NCBI RefSeq assembly: GCF_002906855.1
Contig: NZ_MINI01000028.1
Span: 1,674,001 to 1,738,000 of the forward strand
DNA from: Pseudomonas putida
GTDB taxonomy: Bacteria > Pseudomonadota > Gammaproteobacteria > Pseudomonadales > Pseudomonadaceae
Length of the DNA stretch: 64,000 nucleotides
Reading direction: 5' to 3'
The notes under the pieces were generated by a model. The model was not told where the DNA came from and did no database searches. It was given only the letters and a program-made list of their open reading frames with translations. Positions 20,357 to 29,496 of the stretch are shown here, in pieces. Numbering within the stretch: the first letter of the stretch is position 1; each line of letters starts with the position of its first letter. The translations under genes and the position numbers were made by a program.

Positions 20357-21799
20357 ATGAAACCCGCCCGACTACGCGCCGACCTGCTCGCCGGCCTGAC
20401 CACTTCGTTCGCCCTGGTGCCCGAGTGCATCGCCTTCGCCCTGGTAGCCCACCTCAACCCTTTGATGGGCCTGTATGGCGCCTTCATCATCTGCACCCTG
20501 ACGGCGTTGTTCGGCGGCCGTCCGGGGATGATCTCCGGTGCCGCAGGCTCCATGGCGGTGGTGATCGTCGCGCTGGTGGTGCAGCACGGTGTGCAATACC
20601 TGCTGGCCACGGTGCTGCTGGGCGGGGTGGTGATGATCCTGTTCGGCCTGCTGCGCCTGGGCAAGCTGGTGCGGCTGGTGCCGTACCCGGTGATGCTCGG
20701 CTTCGTCAACGGGCTGGCGATCGTCATCGCCATGGCCCAGCTCGAGCACTTCAAGGACGGTGAGCACTGGCTCAGCGGCGCACCGCTGTACCTGATGATC
20801 GGCCTGGTGGCGCTGACCATGCTGGTGGTCTACGTGCTGCCGAAGCTGACCCGTGCGGTGCCGCCGGCACTGGTGGCGATCCTCGGGGTTGGCGTGGCGG
20901 TGTACCTGCTTGACCTGCCGACGCGCACCCTCGGCGACTTGGCGCACATCGCCGGTGGCCTGCCGCAGCTGGCCCTGCCGCAGGTGCCGTGGAACCTGGA
21001 AACCCTGAAGATCATCGCCCCTTACGCGGTGCTGATGGCCATGGTCGGCCTGCTGGAGACCCTGCTGACCCTCAACCTGACCGATGAAATCACCGAGAGC
21101 CGTGGCTACCCGGACCGCGAATGCGTGGCCTTGGGTGCGGCCAACATGGTCTCCGGCCTGTGCGGTGGCATGGGTGGCTGCGCGATGATCGGCCAGACCG
21201 TGATCAACCTCAGCTCCAACGGCCGTGGTCGGTTGTCGGGCGTGGTGGCCGGGGTGATGATCCTGCTGTTCGTGCTGTTCCTGTCGCCGCTGATCGAGCG
21301 CATTCCACTGGCGGCGCTGGTCGGGGTGATGTTTGTGGTGGCCCAGCAGACCTTTGCCTGGGCCTCGCTGCGGGTGCTGCACAAGGTGCCGGTGAGCGAT
21401 GTGCTGGCGATCATCGCGGTGACCGTGGTGACGGTGTTCACTGACCTGGCTATGGCGGTGCTGTTCGGCATCGTCATCGCGGCAGTGAACTTTGCCTGGC
21501 AGCACGCCCGCGAGCTGTATGCCGACAGCCACGAGGACGGGGAAGGGGGCAAGCATTACCAGGTGCATGGCACGCTGTTCTTTGCCTCTACCACGCCGTT
21601 TCTCAACCAGTTCGACCCCGCCAATGACCCGGCCAAGGTCACCCTCGATTGCCAGCACCTGAGCTTTGTCGATTATTCGGCGATTGCGGCGTTGAAGACT
21701 CTGCGTGAGCGTTATGCCAAGGCCGGCAAGCACCTGCGGGTGGTGCATCTGTCGGAGCGCTGCAAGAAGCTGCTGAAGCGGGCTGGCGAGCAGCACTGA
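20357..21799 (+). CDS. SulP-family anion transporter with STAS domain
   Basis: The protein has 480 residues. Residues about 1-390 form a 12-14 helix membrane domain of SulP type (FALVPECIAFALVAH, GRPGMISGAAGSMAVV, MGGCAMIGQTVINLSSNGRGRLSG). A short C-terminal STAS domain includes VTLDCQHLSFVDYSAIAAL. SulP proteins move sulfate, bicarbonate, dicarboxylates or other anions; the substrate cannot be read from sequence. Of two ATGs two codons apart, the second (20357) has AGGA at the better distance. It is a single gene, divergent from the secretin-like gene. Confidence 0.88.
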   Translation: MKPARLRADLLAGLTTSFALVPECIAFALVAHLNPLMGLYGAFIICTLTALFGGRPGMISGAAGSMAVVIVALVVQHGVQYLLATVLLGGVVMILFGLLRLGKLVRLVPYPVMLGFVNGLAIVIAMAQLEHFKDGEHWLSGAPLYLMIGLVALTMLVVYVLPKLTRAVPPALVAILGVGVAVYLLDLPTRTLGDLAHIAGGLPQLALPQVPWNLETLKIIAPYAVLMAMVGLLETLLTLNLTDEITESRGYPDRECVALGAANMVSGLCGGMGGCAMIGQTVINLSSNGRGRLSGVVAGVMILLFVLFLSPLIERIPLAALVGVMFVVAQQTFAWASLRVLHKVPVSDVLAIIAVTVVTVFTDLAMAVLFGIVIAAVNFAWQHARELYADSHEDGEGGKHYQVHGTLFFASTTPFLNQFDPANDPAKVTLDCQHLSFVDYSAIAALKTLRERYAKAGKHLRVVHLSERCKKLLKRAGEQH

Positions 21800-21811
21800 A
21801 GGTGGTTGCTG

Positions 21812-21904
21812 CCTGTACCGGCCTCTTCGCGGGACAAGCCCGCTCCTATAAGGCGACGCAATACCTGTAGGAGCGGGCTTGTCCCGTGAAGAGGCCGGTA
21901 CAGG
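21812..21904. repeat. Inverted REP pair (putida type)
   Basis: CTGTACCGGCCTCTTCGCGG (part of 21812-21850) and its inverted partner at 21866-21904 flank a short spacer. Each carries the REP core GGACAAGCCCGCTCCT. The pair lies between the convergent SulP and EF-G genes and can form a long hairpin that would end both transcripts. Confidence 0.92.
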
Positions 21905-21912
21905 AAAAATGC

Positions 21913-24024
21913 TTACTCCCCGCGGTTCTTCTTGACGATGGTATCGGCAATGCTCGCCGGTGCCTCGGCATAGCGGGTGAACTCCATCGAAAAACTCGCC
22001 CGCCCCTGGGTCATCGAGCGCATCGAAGTGGCATAGCCGAACATCTCGCCCAACGGTACCTCGGCGCGAATCACCTTGCCCGCCGGAGTCTCGTCGCCAT
22101 CCTGAATCATCCCCCGACGCCGGCTCAAGTCGCCGAGGATATCGCCCTGATACTCCTCCGGCGTCACCACCTCGACCTTCATCACCGGCTCCAGCAACAC
22201 TGCGCCGCCTTTCTGCGACAGCTGCTTGGTGGCCATGGAGGCTGCGATCTTGTAAGCCATCTCGTTGGAGTCGACGTCGTGGTACGAGCCGTCGAACACC
22301 GCCGCCTTCAGGTTGATCAGCGGGTAACCGGCCAGTACGCCGTTCTTCATCTGCTCTTCGATGCCTTTCTGGATCGCCGGGATGTACTCGCGTGGCACCA
22401 CGCCGCCGACGATCTCGTTGATGAACTCAAGGCCTTCCTTGCCTTCATCGCCGGGGGCGAAACGGATCCAGCAGTGGCCATACTGGCCGCGCCCGCCGGA
22501 CTGGCGAACGAAGCGGCCTTCGATTTCGCAGGTATTGCGGATCTTTTCGCGGTAGGCCACCTGCGGCTTGCCGATGTTGGCGTCGACGTTGAACTCGCGT
22601 TTCATGCGGTCGACGATGATGTCCAGGTGCAGTTCGCCCATGCCGGAGATGATGGTCTGGCCGGTTTCTTCATCGGTGCGCACGCGGAACGACGGGTCTT
22701 CCTGGGCCAGCTTGCCCAGAGCGATACCCATCTTCTCCTGGTCGCCCTTGGTCTTCGGTTCCACCGCCACCGAGATCACCGGGTCGGGGAAGTCCATGCG
22801 TTCGAGGATGATCGGCTTGTCCATGTCGCACAGGGTGTCGCCGGTGGTGACGTCCTTCATGCCGATCAGCGCGGCAATGTCACCGGCACACACGTCCTTG
22901 ATCTCGGCGCGCTGGTTGGCGTGCATCTGCACCATGCGGCCGATGCGTTCCTTCTTGCCTTTTACCGAATTGAGCACGGCGTTGCCTGAACTGAGCACGC
23001 CGGAATACACCCGGGCAAAGGTCAGGGTGCCGACGAAGGGGTCGGTGGCGATCTTGAAGGCCAGGGCAGAGAAGGGCTCTTTATCGTCGGCGTGACGCTC
23101 CAGGTGCTTTTCTTCGTCGTCCGGGTCGGTACCCTTGATGGCCGGGATTTCCGAAGGCGCGGGCAGGTAGTCGATCACCGCGTCGAGCATCAGCGGCACG
23201 CCCTTGTTCTTGAATGACGAGCCGAGAATGGTCGGGACAATTTCATTGGCGATGGTGCGCTGGCGCAAGGCAGCCTTGATTTCATCGACGCTCAGCTCCT
23301 CGCCTTCGAGAAACTTCATGGTCAGCTCATCATTGGCTTCGGCGGCAGCCTCGATCATATGTGCTCGCCATTCGTCGGCCAGCGCCTGCAGCTCGGCGGG
23401 AATGGCTTCTTCGCGGTAGCTGGTGCCCTGGTCGTTGTCGTTCCAGTAGATCGCCTTCATCTTCACCAAATCGATCTGGCCGATGAAGTTCTCCTCGCTG
23501 CCGATGGCCAGCTGGATCGGCACCGGGTGGTGGCCCAGGCGCTGGTCGATCTGTTTGACCACCCTCAGGAAGTCGGCGCCCTGGCGGTCCATCTTGTTGA
23601 TGTAGGCCAGGCGCGGCACATGGTACTTGTTGGCCTGGCGCCAGACCGTCTCCGATTGCGGCTCGACGCCGTCGGCGCCGCTGAACACCACCACCGCGCC
23701 ATCGAGCACGCGCAGCGAGCGCTCCACCTCGATGGTGAAATCGACGTGGCCGGGGGTGTCGATGATGTTGAAGCGGTACTTGTGCTCGAACTGTTTGGTC
23801 GAGCCTTGCCAGAAGGCCGTGGTCGCCGCCGAAGTGATGGTGATGCCGCGTTCCTGCTCCTGGGCCATCCAGTCCATGGTCGCGGCGCCATCGTGCACCT
23901 CGCCCATCTTGTGGTTGACCCCGGTGTAGAACAGGATTCGCTCGGTGGTCGTGGTCTTGCCAGCGTCCACGTGGGCGACGATGCCGATATTGCGGTACAG
24001 CTCGATGGGCGTTGTACGGGCCAT
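21913..24024 (-). CDS. fusA: Elongation factor G, second copy
   Basis: The 703-residue translocation GTPase has [19 protein letters not shown] (G1), [16 protein letters not shown] (G3) and [10 protein letters not shown] (G4), followed by domains II-V of full length. It lies next to unrelated genes rather than in the rpsL-rpsG-fusA-tuf operon, so it is the additional EF-G that Pseudomonas genomes carry. It may divide elongation and ribosome recycling work with the main copy, as EF-G1/EF-G2 pairs do elsewhere. It is preceded by a small hypothetical gene on the same strand, 73 bases upstream. Confidence 0.95.
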   Translation of the reverse strand: MARTTPIELYRNIGIVAHVDAGKTTTTERILFYTGVNHKMGEVHDGAATMDWMAQEQERGITITSAATTAFWQGSTKQFEHKYRFNIIDTPGHVDFTIEVERSLRVLDGAVVVFSGADGVEPQSETVWRQANKYHVPRLAYINKMDRQGADFLRVVKQIDQRLGHHPVPIQLAIGSEENFIGQIDLVKMKAIYWNDNDQGTSYREEAIPAELQALADEWRAHMIEAAAEANDELTMKFLEGEELSVDEIKAALRQRTIANEIVPTILGSSFKNKGVPLMLDAVIDYLPAPSEIPAIKGTDPDDEEKHLERHADDKEPFSALAFKIATDPFVGTLTFARVYSGVLSSGNAVLNSVKGKKERIGRMVQMHANQRAEIKDVCAGDIAALIGMKDVTTGDTLCDMDKPIILERMDFPDPVISVAVEPKTKGDQEKMGIALGKLAQEDPSFRVRTDEETGQTIISGMGELHLDIIVDRMKREFNVDANIGKPQVAYREKIRNTCEIEGRFVRQSGGRGQYGHCWIRFAPGDEGKEGLEFINEIVGGVVPREYIPAIQKGIEEQMKNGVLAGYPLINLKAAVFDGSYHDVDSNEMAYKIAASMATKQLSQKGGAVLLEPVMKVEVVTPEEYQGDILGDLSRRRGMIQDGDETPAGKVIRAEVPLGEMFGYATSMRSMTQGRASFSMEFTRYAEAPASIADTIVKKNRGE

Positions 24025-24097
24025 GGCGGACTACCTGCGGATGGGCGGATTCCCCCACGGTAGCAGAGCGGAGGAATCCTGCCTGACCGCCGGGCCG

Positions 24098-24523
24098 TCA
24101 GTCGGCCTGGGCTTGCAGCATCCATTGGCCATCGATTTCGCGGGCCAGGCCGCTGGCTGGCAGCAGGGCCAGCAGGCGTTGGTGCAGGGCGCCTTCGGTG
24201 AAGGTCTTGAGGGTGGTGAGGTCCAGGGCACCGATCAGGCTGAGGTCGGCCTTGGTGTACGACAGCCAGGCCTTTTTCAGCACCTGGGCGACGTCGCTGC
24301 CGGCGGTGCTGGCGAAGCGGCGGTGCCACGGGCGGCCTTCGAAGGTGAAGTTGTGTGCGTGGCTGTAGGTGCTTTCGTCGCTGCCTTCAGCGCAGCGGTG
24401 GCAGCGGCACGGGCCTTCGCCAAAGGCGTTGCGCAGGTAGTTGTTGAAATCCACGACGGGCTTGAGGGTCAGGCGTTTGTCGACCTCGAACAGGTCGGCG
24501 ATCAGGGGTTCTTCGGCGCTCAC
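24098..24523 (-). CDS. Conserved hypothetical protein with Cys-rich N-terminal segment
   Basis: The 141-residue protein has no signal peptide or membrane segment. A CRCHRC cluster at about residues 38-43 suggests a metal or structural site. The central part HNFTFEGRPWHRRFAST and the C-terminal ALHQRLLALLPASGLAREI look like a folded cytosolic protein. I do not recognise the family. It is on the same strand as the second EF-G, 73 bases upstream, so co-transcription is possible. Confidence 0.65.
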   Translation of the reverse strand: MSAEEPLIADLFEVDKRLTLKPVVDFNNYLRNAFGEGPCRCHRCAEGSDESTYSHAHNFTFEGRPWHRRFASTAGSDVAQVLKKAWLSYTKADLSLIGALDLTTLKTFTEGALHQRLLALLPASGLAREIDGQWMLQAQAD

Positions 24524-24654
24524 TCAGGTGTCCTCGTGTGGTGTGGCGTGCATCGGCGGGCACCCTAACAGATCGGGGCAGCTTTTGCAGGCCTGGCCGC
24601 TTCCGCGTACTCTACGCGCCCATCTACCCAGACACCCTTTTGAGGTAACCCCGC

Positions 24655-24957
24655 TTGAGCACCAAGTACCCATACACCGCCACCGTCACCATCAGCGCCG
24701 AAGACCGCGGCGGTGACACAGAAGCCTCGGAAAACCCGGGCATGCGCGTCGGTCTGGAAGCGGTGACCGAAACCCTGAAGAAGGTGCATTTTGTCGGTAC
24801 CCTCGCGGCCCCCGAGAAAACCGCCACGCACATCTGCGTGACCTTGGAGAACGGCCTGACCTACTACGGCCCGATCGTCAACGGCCACGCCGAACTCGAA
24901 GGCGGCTGGATCGCCTTTGAGTCCGACATGCTCACCCCTGAAGAACTGGGCCTGTAA
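24655..24957 (+). CDS. Small conserved hypothetical protein, TTG start
   Basis: The 100-residue acidic protein begins at TTG with GAGGT eight bases upstream; no ATG lies early enough to include the beta-strand TATVTISAEDRGGD. No signal peptide or membrane segment is present. It has alternating short strands (HICVTLENGLTYYGPIV) and ends in an acidic tail, MLTPEELGL. I do not recognise the family. It is divergent from the preceding hypothetical gene (131-base spacer) and converges on the aminotransferase with a 3-base gap. Confidence 0.65.
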   Translation: MSTKYPYTATVTISAEDRGGDTEASENPGMRVGLEAVTETLKKVHFVGTLAAPEKTATHICVTLENGLTYYGPIVNGHAELEGGWIAFESDMLTPEELGL

Positions 24958-24960
24958 GGC

Positions 24961-26211
24961 TCAGCTCAGTTCAGCCAGGCACTGCTCGAGGATATCCAGC
25001 CCTTCCTCGAGCACCTCGGCCTCGATGGTCAGGGGTGCCAGCAGGCGAATGATGTGCCGCGCCTTGCCGCTGGGCATCAGCAGCAGTCCCTTGGCCCGCG
25101 CCGTTTCCATCACCTTGGCCAGCTGGGCTGGCGCTGGGCTGCCGTCGGCATTGACGAACTCGATGCCGCGCATGGCGCCGGTACCGGTCAGGCGGCCGAT
25201 GTAAGGGCTCAGCTTCGAGGCCTTCCAGCGGGCGTGGCGGCCAACGATCGCCTGTTCCTGGCGCTCACCCCAGGTAGCGACGTTCTCGTCGGTCATCTGT
25301 GCCAGGCTCGCCAGCGCCGCCGCGCAGGCGATCGGGTTGCCCGAATAGGTGCCCCCCAGACCGCCCTTGGGCAGTGCCGCCATCAGGTCCTGACGCCCGA
25401 CCACTGCGCCCAGCGGCATGCCGCCGGCGATGCTCTTGGCCAGCAGCAGCAGGTCCGGTTCAAGCCCTAAGCGCGGGAAGGCGAAGCGCTGGCCGGTACG
25501 GCCGAAGCCGGACTGGATCTCGTCGATGATGATCAGGATCCCGCGCTCGTCGCAAAAGCGCCGCAGCGCCTGGGCAAACTCTGGGTCAAGGGCGAGGAAG
25601 CCGCCTTCGCCTTGTACCGGCTCGAAGATGAACGCCGCCACGTCCTCCACCGCCAACTCGACGCTGAACAGGCGGTCCATGGCCATGAGCGCCTGCTCGC
25701 AAGTCACGCCGGTATCGGCGCTAGGGTAGGGCAGGTGGTACACCGGCCCCGGCAGTTCGCCGACCCGCTGCTTGTAGGGCGCGACCTTGCCGTTGAGGTT
25801 CAGGGTGGCCAGGGTGCGGCCGTGGAAGCCGCCGTCGAAGGCGATGATGGCGCGTTTGCCAGTGGCGGCGCGGGCAACTTTCAGGGCGTTTTCCGCCGCT
25901 TCTGCGCCACTGTTGGTGAGCATGCCGGCCAGCGGGTAGCTGACCGGGACAAATTGGCGCAGGCGCTCCATCAATTCCAGGTACGGGCCATGGGGCGCAG
26001 CGTTGAATGCATAGTGGGTCAGGCGGCTGGCCTGGGCCTGGATCGCCTCGACCACGGCCGGATTGCAGTGGCCCAGGTTGAGCACGCCGATACCGCCGAC
26101 AAAGTCGATGTAACGTTTGCCGTCGGTATCCCAGACTTCGGCATTACGGCCATGGGAAAGTGTGATCGGATGAACGATGGCAATGGATTGGCTGATACTT
26201 TCCAGATTCAT
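24961..26211 (-). CDS. gabT: 4-aminobutyrate-type class III aminotransferase
   Basis: The 416-residue PLP enzyme is of class III. GMLTNSGAEAAENALKVARA binds PLP phosphate, IIIDEIQSGFGRTG carries the ring-binding aspartate, and Lys259 in LLLAKSIAGGMPLGAVVG forms the Schiff base. It would transfer the amino group of 4-aminobutyrate or 5-aminovalerate to 2-oxoglutarate. The neighbouring LysR regulator and GABA-type permease support a role in omega-amino acid use. Pseudomonas has several paralogues (GabT, DavT), so the exact substrate is not settled. Confidence 0.88.
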   Translation of the reverse strand: MNLESISQSIAIVHPITLSHGRNAEVWDTDGKRYIDFVGGIGVLNLGHCNPAVVEAIQAQASRLTHYAFNAAPHGPYLELMERLRQFVPVSYPLAGMLTNSGAEAAENALKVARAATGKRAIIAFDGGFHGRTLATLNLNGKVAPYKQRVGELPGPVYHLPYPSADTGVTCEQALMAMDRLFSVELAVEDVAAFIFEPVQGEGGFLALDPEFAQALRRFCDERGILIIIDEIQSGFGRTGQRFAFPRLGLEPDLLLLAKSIAGGMPLGAVVGRQDLMAALPKGGLGGTYSGNPIACAAALASLAQMTDENVATWGERQEQAIVGRHARWKASKLSPYIGRLTGTGAMRGIEFVNADGSPAPAQLAKVMETARAKGLLLMPSGKARHIIRLLAPLTIEAEVLEEGLDILEQCLAELS

Positions 26212-26266
26212 GGGCGCGCGGACCTTGTTCGAGTTTCTTAATATCCAAGCGCGCCGCAGTATTATT

Positions 26267-26291
26267 CCGCAAACGAATTATTCGATTGCGG
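26267..26291. promoter_or_regulatory. Inverted repeat upstream of gabT-like gene
   Basis: CCGCAAACGAAT and ATTCGATTGCGG are separated by one base and match at 11 of 12 positions. The repeat lies 56 bases before the gabT start and just after the end of the LysR gene. It is a good candidate operator for the neighbouring regulator, or part of that gene's terminator; no T-run supports the latter. Confidence 0.5.
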
Positions 26292-26313
26292 TCATTCCTT
26301 GGATTCGCAAACT

Positions 26314-27213
26314 TCACCGATCACCCTCAGCCACCCGCTCACGAATCCACTGCACGAAGGCCTTGACCTTGGGCACTTCGGCGGCGTGTTCGGCGTGGGC
26401 GATGAAATGCCGGCCATTGCTCGCCACCGGGTGGTCCCAGGCCACAACCAGCTTGCCTTCGCTCAGTTCTTCAGCCACCAGGTACCGCGGAATCAGGGCA
26501 ATGCCGCAGCCGGCGATGGCTGCGCGGATGCACAGGTAGAACGTGTCGAAGCGCGGCCCGTGGTAGCTGTTCTGGCTGTGCAAGCCCAACCCCAAAAACC
26601 ACTCATGCCAGGCCTCCGGCCGTGATGCGCATTGCAGCAGCCGGTGTTCGGTGAGCGCTTCGGCGCTGTCGAAGCGGTGCCGGGCCAGCAGCTCGGGTGC
26701 GCACACCGGCACCACCTCCTCGCTGAACAGCTCGATGCAGGTGGCCCCCGGCCAGGTGCCCTGGCCGAAGAAGAAGGCAATATCGGCCTTGGCCTGCACC
26801 AGGTCGAACGGCTCCAGCTCGTTGCGGATGTCCAGGTGGATGCGCGGGTGGCGGTCGCCGAAGCCCTTGAGCCTGGGCATCAGCCAGCGCGCGCCGAAGG
26901 TTGGCTGGGTGGCGATGCGCAGCACCTCGGTCTCGTCACCGTAGCTCAGGATGTAGCGGCTGGAGATGTCGATCTGGGTGAGGATCTTGTTCACTTCGGT
27001 GAGGTACAGCGCGCCGGCCGGGGTCAGGTGCAGGCGCCGGCGGATGCGCTGGAACAGCGAGTGCGACAGCATGTCCTCGAGCTGCGCGACCTGCTTGCTG
27101 ACGGCGCTCTGGGTCAGGTGCAGCTCCTGTGCCGCACGGGTGAAGCTCAGGTGCCGGGCGGCGGCTTCGAAGCACTGCAGGGCGGTGGTCGAGGGCATCA
27201 GGCGTTTGGACAT
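26314..27213 (-). CDS. LysR-type regulator of the gab-like locus
   Basis: The protein has 299 residues. The N-terminal winged helix-turn-helix (residues about 8-66: LSFTRAAQELHLTQSAVSKQ) is followed by a substrate-binding domain of normal length (about 95-295). The pattern around FGARWLMPRLKGFGDRHPRIHLDI is that of GcvA/DsdC-like members. It lies between the aminotransferase and the divergent permease, so it probably controls both. A T-N11-A palindrome sits 36 bases upstream of its start, the usual autoregulatory position. Confidence 0.9.
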   Translation of the reverse strand: MSKRLMPSTTALQCFEAAARHLSFTRAAQELHLTQSAVSKQVAQLEDMLSHSLFQRIRRRLHLTPAGALYLTEVNKILTQIDISSRYILSYGDETEVLRIATQPTFGARWLMPRLKGFGDRHPRIHLDIRNELEPFDLVQAKADIAFFFGQGTWPGATCIELFSEEVVPVCAPELLARHRFDSAEALTEHRLLQCASRPEAWHEWFLGLGLHSQNSYHGPRFDTFYLCIRAAIAGCGIALIPRYLVAEELSEGKLVVAWDHPVASNGRHFIAHAEHAAEVPKVKAFVQWIRERVAEGDR

Positions 27214-27248
27214 GGCAGGCGCGTACCGAGCAAAAAAGGATGAAGTTC

Positions 27249-27263
27249 ATTCCGTATTGGAAT
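27249..27263. promoter_or_regulatory. LysR-type T-N11-A operator
   Basis: ATTCCGTATTGGAAT is a perfect inverted repeat (ATTCC-N5-GGAAT) and contains the LysR box pattern T-N11-A. It is in the divergent region between the regulator and the permease. Confidence 0.65.
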
Positions 27264-27375
27264 CATGTGCTTCGAAAAGGTCGTTTGTTGACCTCGCCCT
27301 ATAGATTAATACTGACCTCGATCAACGATTACAACCGGTACGGCGAAGAGGAGGTAAGGGCGCGACCGGAGACAT

Positions 27376-27390
27376 AAAACAACAACAACG
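27376..27390 (+). promoter_or_regulatory. Crc/Hfq-type CA motif in the permease leader
   Basis: AAAACAACAACAACG fits the AAnAAnAA Hfq/Crc catabolite-repression motif. A second match, AACAACAA, is at 27496-27503, just inside the coding sequence 15 bases after the start A. Hfq with Crc binds such motifs and blocks translation of genes for less preferred carbon sources in Pseudomonas. Confidence 0.55.
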
Positions 27391-27480
27391 AGCAATACGA
27401 CCTACCCGACTTCTGCTCCAACTTTTCAGCCGACGACAGCACTCAAGCCGCACGCCGGCCGACCCATTCGAGGGTTCTTC

Positions 27481-28863
27481 ATGGCTTCGCTACACAACAA
27501 CAAACAGCGTTCCTTGCAGCACGGCCTGACCTCGCGTCAGGTGTCCATGATTTCCATTGCCGGCATCATCGGTGCCGGCCTGTTCATCGGTTCTTCCAAC
27601 GCCATCGCGACGGCGGGCCCGGCCATCCTCATCTCCTACGCCATGACCGGCCTGCTGGTGCTGCTGGTGATGCGCATGCTGGGCGAAATGGCCATCGCCA
27701 ACCCCAACAGCGGCTCGTTCTCCACCTACGCCTCGGAGGCCATCGGCCCCTGGGCAGGCTTCACCATCGGCTGGCTGTACTGGTGGTTCTGGGTGCTGAT
27801 CATTCCCGTCGAGGCCATCGCCGGCGCGGACATCCTGCATGCCTACTTCCCGGGCGTGCCATCCTGGCTGTTCGCCTTCCTGATCATGGTCGTGCTGTCG
27901 GGCAGCAACCTGGTCAGCGTGAAGAACTTCGGTGCGTTCGAATACTGGTTCGCGCTGGTCAAGGTGGTCGCGATCATCGCCTTCATCGGCGTCTGCAGCC
28001 TGGCCGTGTTCGGCTTCTGGCCGCTGGCTGAGGTGTCCGGCATCAGCCGCCTGTGGGACAACGGCGGGTTCATGCCCAACGGTTTCGGCACCGTGCTCGG
28101 TGGCGTGCTGATCACCATCTTCTCGTTCTTCGGCGCGGAGATCGTCACCATCGCCGCCGACGAGACCGCCAACCCGAAAGACAAGATCCGCCGTGCCACC
28201 AACCTTGTGGTGTACCGCATCGCGATCTTCTACCTGGCGTCGATCTTCCTGGTGGTGTCGCTGGTGGCCTGGAATGACCCAAGCCTGAAAGCGGTAGGCT
28301 CGTTCCAGCGCGTGCTGGAAGTGCTCAACGTGCCGGGTGCCAAGTTGCTGGTCGACCTGGTGGTGCTGGTGGCCGTGACCAGCTGCATGAACTCCGGCCT
28401 GTACACCGCTTCGCGGATGCTCTATTCGCTGGGTGCCCGTGGCCAGGCGCTGAGCATGACCAAGCGCATTTCCGGTGCTGGCGTGCCGACCGTGGCGGTG
28501 ATCCTCTCGACCCTGGCAGGCTTCGTCGGTTGCTTCGTCAACTATGTACTGCCGGGCAAGGTCTTCGGTTTCCTGCTGTCCACCACTGGAGCCATCGCCT
28601 TGCTGGTGTACCTGGTGATCGCCGTGTCGCAACTGCGCATGCGGGCCCGTGCCGAGCGTGAAGGGCGGCCGCTGGAGCTGAAGATGTGGCTGTTCCCGTG
28701 GCTGACCTGGCTGGTGATCGGCACCATCGTCATGGTCCTGGGTTACATGCTGTTCAGCGATGCCTACCGCTACGAGACGCTGATGACTGCGGGCGTGACC
28801 CTGTTCATCCTGTTGGTGTCGCTGACCCAGAAGGGCGGCAAGGCTGTTGCCCAGCCGGCTTGA
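27481..28863 (+). CDS. gabP: GABA-type amino acid permease
   Basis: The 460-residue APC-superfamily permease has 12 transmembrane helices. ISIAGIIGAGLFIGSSNAI is the helix-1 substrate motif, and RMLGEMAIANPNSGSFSTYA and FFGAEIVTIAADETANPKDK are amino acid transporter signatures close to E. coli GabP. It is divergent from the LysR gene and next but one to the aminotransferase, so uptake and transamination of 4-aminobutyrate or a similar compound are the likely joint task. Two CA motifs near the start suggest catabolite repression by Crc/Hfq. Confidence 0.88.
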   Translation: MASLHNNKQRSLQHGLTSRQVSMISIAGIIGAGLFIGSSNAIATAGPAILISYAMTGLLVLLVMRMLGEMAIANPNSGSFSTYASEAIGPWAGFTIGWLYWWFWVLIIPVEAIAGADILHAYFPGVPSWLFAFLIMVVLSGSNLVSVKNFGAFEYWFALVKVVAIIAFIGVCSLAVFGFWPLAEVSGISRLWDNGGFMPNGFGTVLGGVLITIFSFFGAEIVTIAADETANPKDKIRRATNLVVYRIAIFYLASIFLVVSLVAWNDPSLKAVGSFQRVLEVLNVPGAKLLVDLVVLVAVTSCMNSGLYTASRMLYSLGARGQALSMTKRISGAGVPTVAVILSTLAGFVGCFVNYVLPGKVFGFLLSTTGAIALLVYLVIAVSQLRMRARAEREGRPLELKMWLFPWLTWLVIGTIVMVLGYMLFSDAYRYETLMTAGVTLFILLVSLTQKGGKAVAQPA

Positions 28864-28921
28864 GGTTTCTGCTTTAATGAGGGGCGTTTCGCGCCCCCAT
28901 TCCAACAAGCACAGGCAGCGT

Positions 28922-29422
28922 ATGAACGACCCGATTCTCTCCCTCCAGGCCCTTGCCGCCCCCGAAGGCACCTGCTTCGGCTGCGGCTGTTCCCACCCCT
29001 CTGGCCTGCACCTGCAAAGCCACTGGGATGCCGACGGCATCCACCTGTTGTGCCGGCACTCACCCGACAGCGCTTACATCGGCTGGCCCGGCCTGGTCTA
29101 TGGCGGCCTGCTGGCCATGCTGGTCGACTGCCATTCCAACTGGACCGCCATGGCTTACCACTACCGCGCCGAAGGCCGCGAAGCGGGCAGCCTGCCGCGC
29201 ATCGATTGTGTGACCGGCAGCCTCGGGTTGAACTACCTCAAGCCTACCCCGATGGGCGTGGAGCTGCTGCTCAAGGCACGCGTGGAAGGTGAGGTCGGGC
29301 GCAAGACCCGAGTCATCTGCGAGGTCTGGGCTGGCGATGTGCTGACGGTCAGCGCCGACTCGGTGTTCGTGCGGGTGGACACCGAAAAGCTCAAGCTCAA
29401 GGCCCACGGTCAGGCCAGCTGA
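28922..29422 (+). CDS. PaaI/YbgC-like hotdog-fold thioesterase
   Basis: The protein has 166 residues from the ATG at 28922. HSPDSAYIGWPGLVYGGLLAMLVDCHSNWTA is the hotdog helix with the GG-x4-L-D pattern of 4HBT/PaaI-type acyl-CoA thioesterases. An N-terminal CFGCGCSHPSGLHL motif precedes it; this cysteine motif is seen in a subfamily of such proteins. The natural acyl-CoA is unknown. It follows the permease by 58 bases and may be co-transcribed. Confidence 0.8.
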   Translation: MNDPILSLQALAAPEGTCFGCGCSHPSGLHLQSHWDADGIHLLCRHSPDSAYIGWPGLVYGGLLAMLVDCHSNWTAMAYHYRAEGREAGSLPRIDCVTGSLGLNYLKPTPMGVELLLKARVEGEVGRKTRVICEVWAGDVLTVSADSVFVRVDTEKLKLKAHGQAS

Positions 29423-29496
29423 TCAACGGCGGGTGATGGTCAGTCAGCCGGGATGTCTCTAGAGTGACAGGTTCCTATTCAAGCCCAAGGTTGACC

